5,758 bases of DNA from Victivallales bacterium (GCA_017458805.1 JAFTAC010000234.1:1-5758), one strand, 5' to 3'; counted from the first letter of the stretch, positions 1 to 5,758 are shown. Numbers and translations: made by a program. Notes: a model not told the origin generated them from the sequence alone.

Positions 1-87
1 CAAAATTAATTACGCAATTAAACACTAGTTTTGAAATTACCTCTGTAATTATAACGTCAATCTCTTTTCGTTACCCCTCTTACTATT
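1..87 (+). promoter_or_regulatory. AT-rich leader upstream of the first glycosyltransferase, with two small inverted repeats
   Basis: This stretch is much richer in A and T than the genes beside it and holds no convincing gene. Two perfect 6-bp inverted repeats with 4-nt spacers are visible: TTAATT-ACGC-AATTAA at 6-21 and AATTAC-CTCT-GTAATT at 35-50. The word AATTAC occurs at 8-13 and again at 35-40. A possible -10 box, TATAAC, lies at 50-55. The best -35 word, TTGAAA at 31-36, is only 13 nt from it, which is too close for a standard sigma-70 promoter. Promoter or operator function is therefore inference. The reading frame of the next gene is closed upstream by TAA at 52-54. Confidence 0.3.
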
Positions 88-1248
88 TTGAATTCTCCTT
101 CAACCATACTCTTTGTCAGCGAATACGCAGGCTTTCTCGGAGGCAGTGAACAGTATGTCCATCAAGTCGCCTGCTTGCTACGCAGAGAGGGGTATCGACT
201 TGAATTGCTGCATAGCATGACCGCACGCAATCCATCAGAGTACCTGGCCGCGTTCGATGCTGCCGCCACAGGTCTCGACCAGCTGTCGCCCAATCCACAA
301 GCCGTCATCTTGCACCGTATTTGGGACACGGACCTTGCCGAGGAGTTGCTGAAGCGCTTTGGCAACCGTCTGGCACTGGTTGTCCACGACCACGAAGTAT
401 ATTGTCCACGCCGCTACTACTACACGCCGTTTGGACGCACCAACTGCTCGCGCGCCTACTCCTTGCTACGCTGTGGACTATGTGGCTCGCTGGTCTCCCA
501 TCGCCATTGGCAAGGAGGTCTGCCGACCTTCCTGCGTGGCAGATTTAGCGAGTTCCAACGGCGTTTCCAGATGGCGAAGCGGATACCACACAGCATCGTA
601 CTCTCTGAGTTCATGCGAGACAATCTGGTACGAAACGGCTTTGACCACCAGCGCATCATCGTCCTCCCCCCCGTTGTCCCCGTACCAGAAAACGTCCCTA
701 CGCCAAGCGAAGAGCATTTCAAAAACTCCCTCCCTATGATTGGCTTCGTCGGACAGCTTCTGCGCGGGAAGGGAGCTGACATCTTCATCGATATCCTCAA
801 GGAACTCGCCAGACGTGGCAAGTCCTTCCGTGCGTTCATCGTAGGCGACGGTCCCGACCGCCCTCTGCTGGAAAACCAGCTGACAGATACTGGCCTGAAA
901 GTCGAGATGCCAGGCTTCGTCCAGAATCCCACAAATTGGTACGACAGTTGCGACATTATGCTGCTGCCCTTCCGCTGGCAGGAGCCCTTCGGGCTCGTCG
1001 GCGCCGAAGCCGCCGCCCATGCGCTGCCAGTCGTCGCCTCCGATCTGGGTGGCGTACATGCATGGATGCTCCCTGGCAAGACTGGGCTGACCGTCCCCGC
1101 AGGAAACGTGACCGCCTTCGCGGACGCCCTCTGCACACTGCTGGACAGTCCGTCCCTCTGCGCGCAAATGGGTCTCCGTGCCAAGGAGTTCGCTTCCACC
1201 GCCTTCTCGGAAGACACTTTTCTCAAGGGCTTTGCGAACATACTCTGA
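88..1248 (+). CDS. GT4-family glycosyltransferase (GT-B fold) with four-cysteine insert
   Basis: Predicted cytoplasmic retaining glycosyltransferase that moves a sugar from a nucleotide donor to a growing glycan; donor and acceptor are unknown. The N-terminal Rossmann start ILFVSEYAGFLGGSEQYV (residues 7-24) carries the GG-S/T-E loop typical of GT4. H100-D101-H102 is followed by Cys107, Cys120, Cys129 and Cys132, a pattern seen in a GT4 subgroup and possibly metal-binding or structural. The C-terminal domain begins near GFVGQLLRGKG (219-229), has IVGDGP (251-256) and ends with the donor-binding E-x7-E motif, Glu299 and Glu307, in EPFGLVGAE. At 386 residues it is normal length for the family. 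The start is TTG at 88: no ATG or GTG lies upstream of the first beta strand in this frame, the next Met is residue 44, and the upstream frame closes at 52-54. No Shine-Dalgarno sequence precedes it, so initiation may be weak. The next gene begins 67 bp downstream on the same strand. Confidence 0.9.
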   Translation: MNSPSTILFVSEYAGFLGGSEQYVHQVACLLRREGYRLELLHSMTARNPSEYLAAFDAAATGLDQLSPNPQAVILHRIWDTDLAEELLKRFGNRLALVVHDHEVYCPRRYYYTPFGRTNCSRAYSLLRCGLCGSLVSHRHWQGGLPTFLRGRFSEFQRRFQMAKRIPHSIVLSEFMRDNLVRNGFDHQRIIVLPPVVPVPENVPTPSEEHFKNSLPMIGFVGQLLRGKGADIFIDILKELARRGKSFRAFIVGDGPDRPLLENQLTDTGLKVEMPGFVQNPTNWYDSCDIMLLPFRWQEPFGLVGAEAAAHALPVVASDLGGVHAWMLPGKTGLTVPAGNVTAFADALCTLLDSPSLCAQMGLRAKEFASTAFSEDTFLKGFANIL

Positions 1249-1298
1249 CAACTGATGCAGGACAACACGTCCACCCCCGAAACGTAGTCTGCCGCTCT

Positions 1299-1305
1299 GA
1301 AGGAA
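1299..1305 (+). promoter_or_regulatory. Shine-Dalgarno site for the second GT4 gene
   Basis: GAAGGAA at 1299-1305 lies about 10 nt before the ATG at 1316. It supports that start, and with it an N-terminal extension of about 25 residues before the first beta strand. The 67-bp gap in which it lies (1249-1315) shows no promoter or terminator I can support. Confidence 0.55.
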
Positions 1306-1315
1306 CCAATCAATC

Positions 1316-2518
1316 ATGAATCCCGACAAACCAATTGCACAGTTTACCGAAGCAGCCTCCGTGCTTCCTCCCCCCAAAGCTTCCCGACCGCTGCGCATCC
1401 TTGTCGATACACTGCCCTTCGACCATGGACAGTCGGGCATCTCCGAGTACGACCGAGCAGTCATAAAGGCATTGAAGAAAGCCGGGCATGACATCACAGT
1501 GCTCTCCATCCCGCAGGACGCACACTTTTTCTCGGACAACAAGGTTGTCACGACGCCCTCATGGGCCCAGTCTGCCGCAGGTTCTATCCTCTACCATCTA
1601 TTTGGACTTCCAAGACTCCTGATTCCAAGCGACTACGACTTCTGTCTTGTGGGAGCCGCCAACCGCAGATTCCCCCTCTCAAGTTCCATCCCCGTCATCG
1701 GTGTCATCCACGACCTGGGGCACTGCCATAATAAAAAGCAGTATGGTCCCTTCCACAACATCTACCTGAACCAGGTTCTGGCGCGCCTGGTGCGACGCAC
1801 CGCCACCCGCGTCGTGGCCGTCAGCCAGGCAACTTTTGACGATATTGTTAAATTCTGGCACATCCCGCCCGAACGCATAAGCATGAATCCCAATGGCCTT
1901 TCCCTGCCCAAGATTGACGAAAGCGGCTTTCTGGAACGCTACGGGCTAGAGGCAGGCCACTATATCCTCTTCGTCTCACGCATTGCCGCCAACAAAAACC
2001 ACCGCCGCCTTGTCAAGGCATACGAAAAGCTGCCACAGGAGCTTCTGAAACAGCACAAGCTGGTTTTCGTCGGCTCCAACGAGGGCTGGGGAGACCCTGA
2101 ACTGGAGAAGCAGGTCAACGAATCCCCCTGCATGGACAACATCATCTTCACAGGCTACATCCCCGATGCGTTCAAGGCAGAAGCCTACCGCTGCGCCTCC
2201 CTCCACGTCTTCCCCTCCCAGCTGGAAGGCTTCGGCTTCCCGCTCATCGAGGCCATGCACTACGGTTGCCCTTGCTGCTGCTCCAACAACTCCTCCCTAG
2301 GCGAGTTCGGCAAGGGAGCCGCCCTGCTCTTCTCGCCCACAGACGTTGACGGCATGCGGGACGCCATGCAGACCATCCTCGAAAACCGCGACGGCATACG
2401 CGAAAAGCTCATACAGGCAGGCCTCCGCAAAGCCAGCGAGTTCTCATGGGAACACCATGCTGAAAAAATCATCCAAGTGTATGAGAGCGCCAAAGCCAAG
2501 TCGGGGGGAAACGCATGA
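1316..2518 (+). CDS. GT4-family glycosyltransferase, mannosyltransferase-like
   Basis: Predicted retaining GT-B glycosyltransferase of the GT4 group that includes many O-antigen and capsule mannosyltransferases; the actual sugar is not determined. A Pro-containing extension (residues 1-25) precedes the first strand RILVDTLPF (27-35). The glycine loop and acceptor-side helix are in GQSGISEY (38-45). IHDLGH (131-136) and VAVSQAT (167-173) are typical of the N-terminal domain. NPNGL (191-195) and ILFVSRIAANKNH (217-229) open the C-terminal domain. The E-x7-E motif is Glu304 and Glu312 in EGFGFPLIE, followed by an unusual cysteine cluster CPCCCS (318-323). At 400 residues it is full length and intact. 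Its stop overlaps the start of the next gene in ATGA (2515-2518), so the two are very likely co-transcribed and translationally coupled. Confidence 0.92.
   Translation: MNPDKPIAQFTEAASVLPPPKASRPLRILVDTLPFDHGQSGISEYDRAVIKALKKAGHDITVLSIPQDAHFFSDNKVVTTPSWAQSAAGSILYHLFGLPRLLIPSDYDFCLVGAANRRFPLSSSIPVIGVIHDLGHCHNKKQYGPFHNIYLNQVLARLVRRTATRVVAVSQATFDDIVKFWHIPPERISMNPNGLSLPKIDESGFLERYGLEAGHYILFVSRIAANKNHRRLVKAYEKLPQELLKQHKLVFVGSNEGWGDPELEKQVNESPCMDNIIFTGYIPDAFKAEAYRCASLHVFPSQLEGFGFPLIEAMHYGCPCCCSNNSSLGEFGKGAALLFSPTDVDGMRDAMQTILENRDGIREKLIQAGLRKASEFSWEHHAEKIIQVYESAKAKSGGNA
2503..2510 (+). promoter_or_regulatory. G-rich ribosome binding site inside the end of the GT4 gene
   Basis: A run of six G followed by AA lies 4 nt before the ATG at 2515, inside the last codons of the upstream gene. 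It resembles a GGGGGA-type Shine-Dalgarno site and fits the ATGA overlap. Slippage in the G run would alter only the last few residues of the upstream protein and the spacing to the next start. Confidence 0.5.
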
Positions 2519-3312
2519 CATCCCACACCCTCTTCGGAATACGCTTTGACGCAGTTACGGCACAGCAGGCTCTGGAGCGTCTAGTTTCGCTAGCAAAAAA
2601 CGCAAAGGCGCTGCAGCTTCCCGCACAGCTGGCCGTGACCGTTAATGTCCAGATTATGGTTCTTGCACGGCGCAACTCTCAAACCTTGCTTCCGATTATC
2701 AACGCCGCCCCGCTAGTGGTGGCGGACGGTGCCCCCCTTGTCTTCGCCAGCAAGTTTTTCGGTACCAAATTGCCAGAACGTGTAGCAGGCTCAGACCTAA
2801 TCTACGACATCGCAAGAGCCGCTGCCGACAATGGCCTTCGAGTTTTCTTCTTCGGTGGCCAGGAAGCCTATACAGTACAGGCCATGGAAAAGCTGAAAGC
2901 TCTTTTCCCGAGTTTGCAGATTGCAGGGCACTCCTGCCCGATGGTTGCCATGACCCCCAACGAAACCCAGCGTCGCGAGGAGGAGGCGCTATGTCGCCAA
3001 ATCACCGATGCCAACACGGACATTCTGCTGGTTGGGCTCGGCTGCCCCAAGCAAGAGTACTTCGTGCATCGTAACGCCGACAAGCTAAAGGGCATGGCCG
3101 CAATTGGCCTTGGCGGCACCTTCAATTTCATCTGCGGTCATATATCCCGTGCCCCCAAATGGATGCAGCATCTTGGGATGGAATGGATCTATCGTATCCT
3201 CCAGGAACCAAAACGTCTTTTCATGCGCTATTTCATAGACGCCTTCTACCTCGCCGCCTATATTCTGCGTGAACCATTCCGCCGTCAATGCGAAGAAAGC
3301 AACTCCCGATAA
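2515..3312 (+). CDS. WecG/TagA/CpsF-family glycosyltransferase (GT26)
   Basis: Member of the family that includes WecG (ManNAc-uronate transfer in enterobacterial common antigen), TagA (ManNAc transfer in wall teichoic acid) and GumM (xanthan glucosyltransferase). These usually act on undecaprenyl-diphosphate-linked acceptors at the inner face of the membrane. Visible family blocks are VTVNVQ (41-46), ADGAPLV (70-76), the LPERVAGSDLI stretch (86-96), FFFGGQEAY (111-119), LLVGLGCPKQE (171-181), and IGLGGTFNFICG (197-208) followed by RAPKWMQHLGMEWIYR. By analogy with TagA, Thr42 and Asp71 are the likely catalytic Thr/Asp pair; this is my alignment by eye. The Arg- and aromatic-rich C-terminus (about 210-258) matches the segment that places the TagA family at the membrane. 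At 265 residues the length is typical. The start overlaps the previous stop. The 3' end overlaps the opposing gene by 28 bp. The sugar added is not predictable. Confidence 0.93.
   Translation: MTSHTLFGIRFDAVTAQQALERLVSLAKNAKALQLPAQLAVTVNVQIMVLARRNSQTLLPIINAAPLVVADGAPLVFASKFFGTKLPERVAGSDLIYDIARAAADNGLRVFFFGGQEAYTVQAMEKLKALFPSLQIAGHSCPMVAMTPNETQRREEEALCRQITDANTDILLVGLGCPKQEYFVHRNADKLKGMAAIGLGGTFNFICGHISRAPKWMQHLGMEWIYRILQEPKRLFMRYFIDAFYLAAYILREPFRRQCEESNSR
3285..3312. other. 28-bp tail-to-tail overlap of convergent genes
   Basis: The TAA of the WecG/TagA/CpsF-family gene (3310-3312, plus strand) lies beyond the stop of the opposing GT4 gene (TGA read on minus from 3287 to 3285), so both coding regions use the same 28 bp. 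There is no intergenic space and I see no stem followed by a T run on either strand nearby. Transcription from both sides would either read into the opposing gene or end by another means such as Rho. Confidence 0.85.
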
Positions 3313-4523
3313 AAACCAATCAGCCGCTGTGATAGCGCCGTCCAGCTGTACTGTTTCACATCCTCTAGTGCGGCTGCGACCAGACTGGCACGCAGTTCAG
3401 AGCTGTCCATCAGCTGCTTATAGTTTTCAACCAAGGCTGTCATGTCGTCAGGGGGAAAAAGCAACCCATTTCGTTTATGGACGACAAAATCCTTCAGGCC
3501 ACCTGCATTGGAGGAAATCACAGGCAGCCCCGCAGACCACGCTTCCAGCACGACAATTCCAAAGGGTTCGTGGATGGAGGGCAAAACAAAAACCTGCGCC
3601 TCGTGCAGAATCGCCCTTAGACGCTTGTCCGTGGGCGGCAAACCTGGTATGATGGTCAACCGTTCAGCAACCTTCATCTCCCGCGCTTGCGTTTTAAGCT
3701 CCTCGCAATAAGTTGGTGCAGTCACTGGACCGATAAGCAGCAAATGACTGTCTGAATCCTCTGCCAGAAGATTTAGCAAAGCCTTCTGGTTCTTCTGGTA
3801 ATCGATGCGTGATATGCATAGAATCAGGCGACGCTCTTTCGGAATGCCCCACTCCTCACGAGGCGAAGAAGTCTGCTTCACTTGAAATGCATCGCAGTCA
3901 ACGCCATTTGGCAGATAGACGATATGTTTATTGGGAAAGCGCTCTTTCAACAACGCTTCCTCGCCATGGCTGATGCACACCACTCCATCAGCCTCCTCAA
4001 CAGGGCTTCGACGAAGCCGTAAAACTCGGTCAATAATGCCACCGTAATGGAAAAGCCCCTTGGTTGGCTCCATCATTTTGCGCAGTTCCTCAGCAGGAAC
4101 CGCCGCAAAACCACCATGAAGGCTGATGACACAGGGGATGCCAAGATGGTGCGCCAACAAGGCACTCTGCACGGCCATCCGTCCGCCGCAATGAATGTGA
4201 ATTAGATCAAAATGCCCTTGTCGCAACGCTTTAAAAAGTTGCGGACAAAAAGGATTGCCCCCCTTTTTGTCAAGAACAAGACGAGTTTTCTCTGGAAGAG
4301 GAATGTAAGGATACCAGTAGGGATAGCGACAAATGGATACTCCATCACGTACTTCTTGACCTGGAACGGCGAGGGCACTGGTCGCAAAAATCACCGCATC
4401 CAGCCCTGCTTCCCGTTGTTTTCGCACGGTGTTCCAGACCACATTCTCTGTTCCACCCCATTCATCGAAGGCAAAACGGCGCACAACATGCGCGACTTTA
4501 TGTGGATGTGTTTCGCCTGGCAT
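3285..4523 (-). CDS. GT4-family glycosyltransferase (GT-B fold)
   Basis: Predicted cytoplasmic retaining glycosyltransferase, third GT4 enzyme of the window. The first strand KVAHVVRRF (9-17) leads into the WGGTENVV loop (22-29), the GGTE form typical of GT4. DLIHIHCGG (106-114), ISLHGG (133-138) and VVCISHGEE (181-189) complete the N-terminal domain. LPNGVD (204-209) and LILCISRIDYQKNQ (233-246) open the donor-binding domain. The E-x7-E pair is Glu319 and Glu327 in EPFGIVVLE, followed by GLPVISSNAGG (332-342). At 412 residues it is complete and of normal length. The ATG at 4523-4521 lies inside the 3' end of the GT2 gene (26-bp overlap), and AAGGGA at 4538-4533 with a 9-nt spacer is a plausible ribosome binding site. 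It is the last gene of the minus-strand set. Substrate unknown. Confidence 0.93.
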   Translation of the reverse strand: MPGETHPHKVAHVVRRFAFDEWGGTENVVWNTVRKQREAGLDAVIFATSALAVPGQEVRDGVSICRYPYWYPYIPLPEKTRLVLDKKGGNPFCPQLFKALRQGHFDLIHIHCGGRMAVQSALLAHHLGIPCVISLHGGFAAVPAEELRKMMEPTKGLFHYGGIIDRVLRLRRSPVEEADGVVCISHGEEALLKERFPNKHIVYLPNGVDCDAFQVKQTSSPREEWGIPKERRLILCISRIDYQKNQKALLNLLAEDSDSHLLLIGPVTAPTYCEELKTQAREMKVAERLTIIPGLPPTDKRLRAILHEAQVFVLPSIHEPFGIVVLEAWSAGLPVISSNAGGLKDFVVHKRNGLLFPPDDMTALVENYKQLMDSSELRASLVAAALEDVKQYSWTALSQRLIGFYRELLSSH

Positions 4524-5352
4524 AGTCCCGAGTCCCTTTCCAATGGTAATATTTTTGCGTCAAGCGGCGAACTGGAGCCATGGGCAATTCCTTAAGCCCA
4601 GCCGGGTGCTTCAACAAAAACACCACATCCCGCAGTATTTCCTTCACACCAGCCGCCAACTCGCGCAACAACGAGGGTGCATCGCCAAATATCGCGCCAT
4701 CCGCATACCCTTCACCGTAGAAGCGGCGCTTAAGTTCAACAAGCGTATAGTTGTGGGAGTGCTCAACTACTGCATCTTGAGCATAGGCTATCCGCATGGG
4801 GCGGCGATGCGCCCACTCCACATCCTCCGAATAGCGGATGGTTTCGTCAAAGGGATTAGCCAGAAGATCGTCACGCCTGGCAGCCGATGTCACCAGCGAA
4901 AAGAAAAAGCGCCATTTCGCGGCGGTCTTTCCATCCCCAAAAGCGCGTATATTGTCCTTACGTACAAGGTATTGGGCATCCTTGCGCGGCAGCTGGTTAC
5001 CATAAACGGCATCCGCCATCCCATTCAAAAGCGGTGCTATAAGATTCGCCAGCCAATGGTCGTCCTGCGGGATGGCGTCTGCGTTGTTGAAGACAATGAC
5101 ATCCCCCCTGCTCTGTCCAATCATATAGTTCAGACGTTTGCCAGGGATGTAAATGCCATCAGGACGCGGCAGACGCCTAATACGCTCCTTGAAAGAAGCA
5201 AGTATCTCAGGTGTGCTGTCATCGGATGCGTCATCGCAGCAAAGAACCTCAAATGGAACATCACAACGTTGTTCCAGAATCGCTTTCAGGGTCGCCCCTA
5301 TGAAGGCCTCGTCATTTCTGGAACGCACCAGGATGCTTACCAGACGGCACAT
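4498..5352 (-). CDS. GT2-family glycosyltransferase (GT-A fold), rhamnosyltransferase-like
   Basis: Predicted inverting glycosyltransferase that uses a nucleotide-sugar donor and a metal ion. The opening VSILVRSRND (5-14) is the classic GT2 first strand. Asp40-Asp41 in CCDDASDDSTPEIL bind the nucleotide. The metal-binding DxD position reads Asn90-Ala-Asp92 (FNNADAIP), an N-x-D variant found in rhamnosyltransferase-like GT2 enzymes. The catalytic base is probably Asp177 in YSEDVEWAHR (174-183). The later VEHSHNYTL (196-204) is also common in that group. There are no clear membrane spans; the 230-250 region is amphipathic. At 284 residues it is a compact, complete enzyme. The ATG is 16 bp after the STAS stop, with a modest GTGGTG Shine-Dalgarno match 4 nt upstream. 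Its 3' end overlaps the downstream GT4 start by 26 bp, pointing to one operon. Rhamnose as the sugar is only suggestive. Confidence 0.9.
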   Translation of the reverse strand: MCRLVSILVRSRNDEAFIGATLKAILEQRCDVPFEVLCCDDASDDSTPEILASFKERIRRLPRPDGIYIPGKRLNYMIGQSRGDVIVFNNADAIPQDDHWLANLIAPLLNGMADAVYGNQLPRKDAQYLVRKDNIRAFGDGKTAAKWRFFFSLVTSAARRDDLLANPFDETIRYSEDVEWAHRRPMRIAYAQDAVVEHSHNYTLVELKRRFYGEGYADGAIFGDAPSLLRELAAGVKEILRDVVFLLKHPAGLKELPMAPVRRLTQKYYHWKGTRDYARRNTST

Positions 5353-5368
5353 AAAACACCACTAGGTA

Positions 5369-5710
5369 TTAAGCTGGCGTATTGAAAGAAGCCAAAGCTG
5401 CCTCCACCGTGTCGTAAATCTCAAATACACGGCTAATGTGTGTAATGTCAAACACAATCTTGGGACGTGGCTGAATGCAAGCCAACTTGAGGATGCCACC
5501 ATTTGCATTTAGCCATTGGAGAATGGAAACCAGAACTCCCAGACCAGCTGAATCGATATGGGCCATCTTCGAGAGGTCAAACACAACTTTCTTCTGTCCT
5601 GCAAGCTTGTTAAACATCTCAGCTTTGAACTCTTCCGAGCAAGCAGCCACAAGGCGTCCTTCTATCGAAACCTTTTCGACATTATCAACTATCTCACAAT
5701 GATACTCCAC
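5369..5710 (-). CDS. Single-domain STAS protein, anti-sigma factor antagonist type
   Basis: A 113-residue STAS protein of the SpoIIAA/RsbV type, cytoplasmic and about the usual length for the family. In partner switching such proteins, when unphosphorylated, bind an anti-sigma factor or other kinase-like partner; phosphorylation of a conserved Ser releases it and a PP2C phosphatase resets it. Visible marks are VSIEGRLVAACSEEF (14-28), VVFDLSKMAHIDSAGLGVLV (42-61) with Ser54 as the likely phosphorylation site, and the closing VFEIYDTVEAALASF (95-109). No kinase, phosphatase or sigma factor gene lies in the window. The start is GTG at 5710-5708, chosen because AAGGGAG sits 5 nt upstream and the next Met is residue 32. 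It leads the minus-strand set, 16 bp before the GT2 gene, so it is probably co-transcribed with two glycosyltransferases. Control of polysaccharide synthesis, as by SypA in Vibrio fischeri, is an inference from this position. Confidence 0.92.
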   Translation of the reverse strand: MEYHCEIVDNVEKVSIEGRLVAACSEEFKAEMFNKLAGQKKVVFDLSKMAHIDSAGLGVLVSILQWLNANGGILKLACIQPRPKIVFDITHISRVFEIYDTVEAALASFNTPA

Positions 5711-5715
5711 GTTTG

Positions 5716-5722
5716 CTCCCTT
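5716..5722 (-). promoter_or_regulatory. Shine-Dalgarno site deciding the GTG start of the STAS gene
   Basis: Read on the minus strand, AAGGGAG at 5722-5716 lies 5 nt before GTG at 5710. It is the clearest ribosome binding site in the window and supports the non-ATG start. Confidence 0.7.
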
Positions 5723-5745
5723 TTGATATCCAATTCAATTCCAAG

Positions 5746-5751
5746 ATTATA
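5746..5751 (-). promoter_or_regulatory. Candidate -10 box (TATAAT) for the STAS-glycosyltransferase operon
   Basis: On the minus strand a perfect TATAAT runs from 5751 to 5746 in AT-rich DNA, 35 nt before the STAS start codon. Transcription would begin near 5739, leaving a leader of roughly 30 nt that contains the Shine-Dalgarno site. The matching -35 box would lie beyond the right edge, so the promoter cannot be confirmed here; such words also occur by chance in AT-rich DNA. Confidence 0.4.
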
Positions 5752-5758
5752 ATTAGTA

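Noticed and set aside
1260..1272. Small hairpin GGAC-AACAC-GTCC between the first two genes
   Set aside because: A 4-bp stem with no following T run is too weak for a terminator and is expected by chance.
456..1551. Two long minus-strand open frames (285 and 357 residues) opposite the first GT4 gene and its downstream gap
   Set aside because: They lie antisense to a clear glycosyltransferase gene, show no recognisable motif or fold, and are explained by its codon usage keeping the opposite strand open.
3321..3376. 7-bp inverted repeat CAGCCGC / GCGGCTG near the convergent junction
   Set aside because: The arms are 42 nt apart, lie within the opposing coding sequence and have no T run, so they do not support a terminator.
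4254..4265. A5-G6 stretch (minus strand) in the third GT4 gene as a programmed frameshift site
   Set aside because: The sequence does not fit a full X-XXY-YYZ heptamer in frame, the gene is intact without a shift, and no alternative downstream product is evident.
4429..5385. A 318-residue plus-strand open frame opposite the GT2 gene
   Set aside because: No family motif is visible, and the minus strand carries an intact GT2 enzyme with every expected motif, so this is a shadow frame.
1..5758. CRISPR arrays, tRNA or rRNA genes, insertion sequences and integrase sites
   Set aside because: No regularly spaced repeats, RNA gene signatures, transposase motifs or terminal inverted repeats were seen.

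Overview
The window holds five complete protein-coding genes and a short AT-rich flank at each end. Four are glycosyltransferases and a fifth is a single-domain STAS protein (anti-sigma factor antagonist type), except that the STAS gene replaces one of what would be six: in full, three GT4 enzymes, one GT2 enzyme, one WecG/TagA/CpsF enzyme and one STAS protein, so six genes in total. It looks like part of a surface polysaccharide cluster (exopolysaccharide, capsule or O-antigen). Tight gene packing, Shine-Dalgarno sites and these gene families indicate a bacterium. Moderately GC-rich genes with AT-rich spacers would suit a Gram-negative such as a deltaproteobacterium (Desulfovibrio-like), but that is a weak guess with no marker gene behind it.

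Layout. Positions 1-87 are an AT-rich leader with two short inverted repeats. A plus-strand set follows: a GT4 glycosyltransferase with a TTG start (88-1248), a second GT4 enzyme (1316-2518) and a WecG/TagA/CpsF-family glycosyltransferase (2515-3312), the last two sharing an ATGA overlap. A minus-strand set runs inward from the right edge: the STAS protein (5710-5369), a GT2 glycosyltransferase (5352-4498) and a third GT4 enzyme (4523-3285). The two sets meet tail to tail, their last genes overlapping by 28 bp at 3285-3312 with no visible intrinsic terminator.

How the genes may work together. WecG/TagA/CpsF enzymes usually act early, adding a sugar to an undecaprenyl-diphosphate-linked acceptor. 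The three GT4 and one GT2 enzymes could then build the rest of a repeat unit at the cytoplasmic face of the membrane. No initiating phosphoglycosyltransferase, flippase, polymerase, chain-length regulator or sugar-nucleotide gene is present, so the cluster must extend outside the window or rely on genes elsewhere. Sugar specificities cannot be read from the sequence.

The most interesting point is the STAS gene at the head of the minus-strand set. It has the conserved Ser of the partner-switching phosphorylation site and sits 16 bp upstream of a glycosyltransferase. This recalls Vibrio fischeri SypA, a STAS protein encoded at the start of the syp polysaccharide locus, and suggests that polysaccharide output here may be controlled by Ser phosphorylation.
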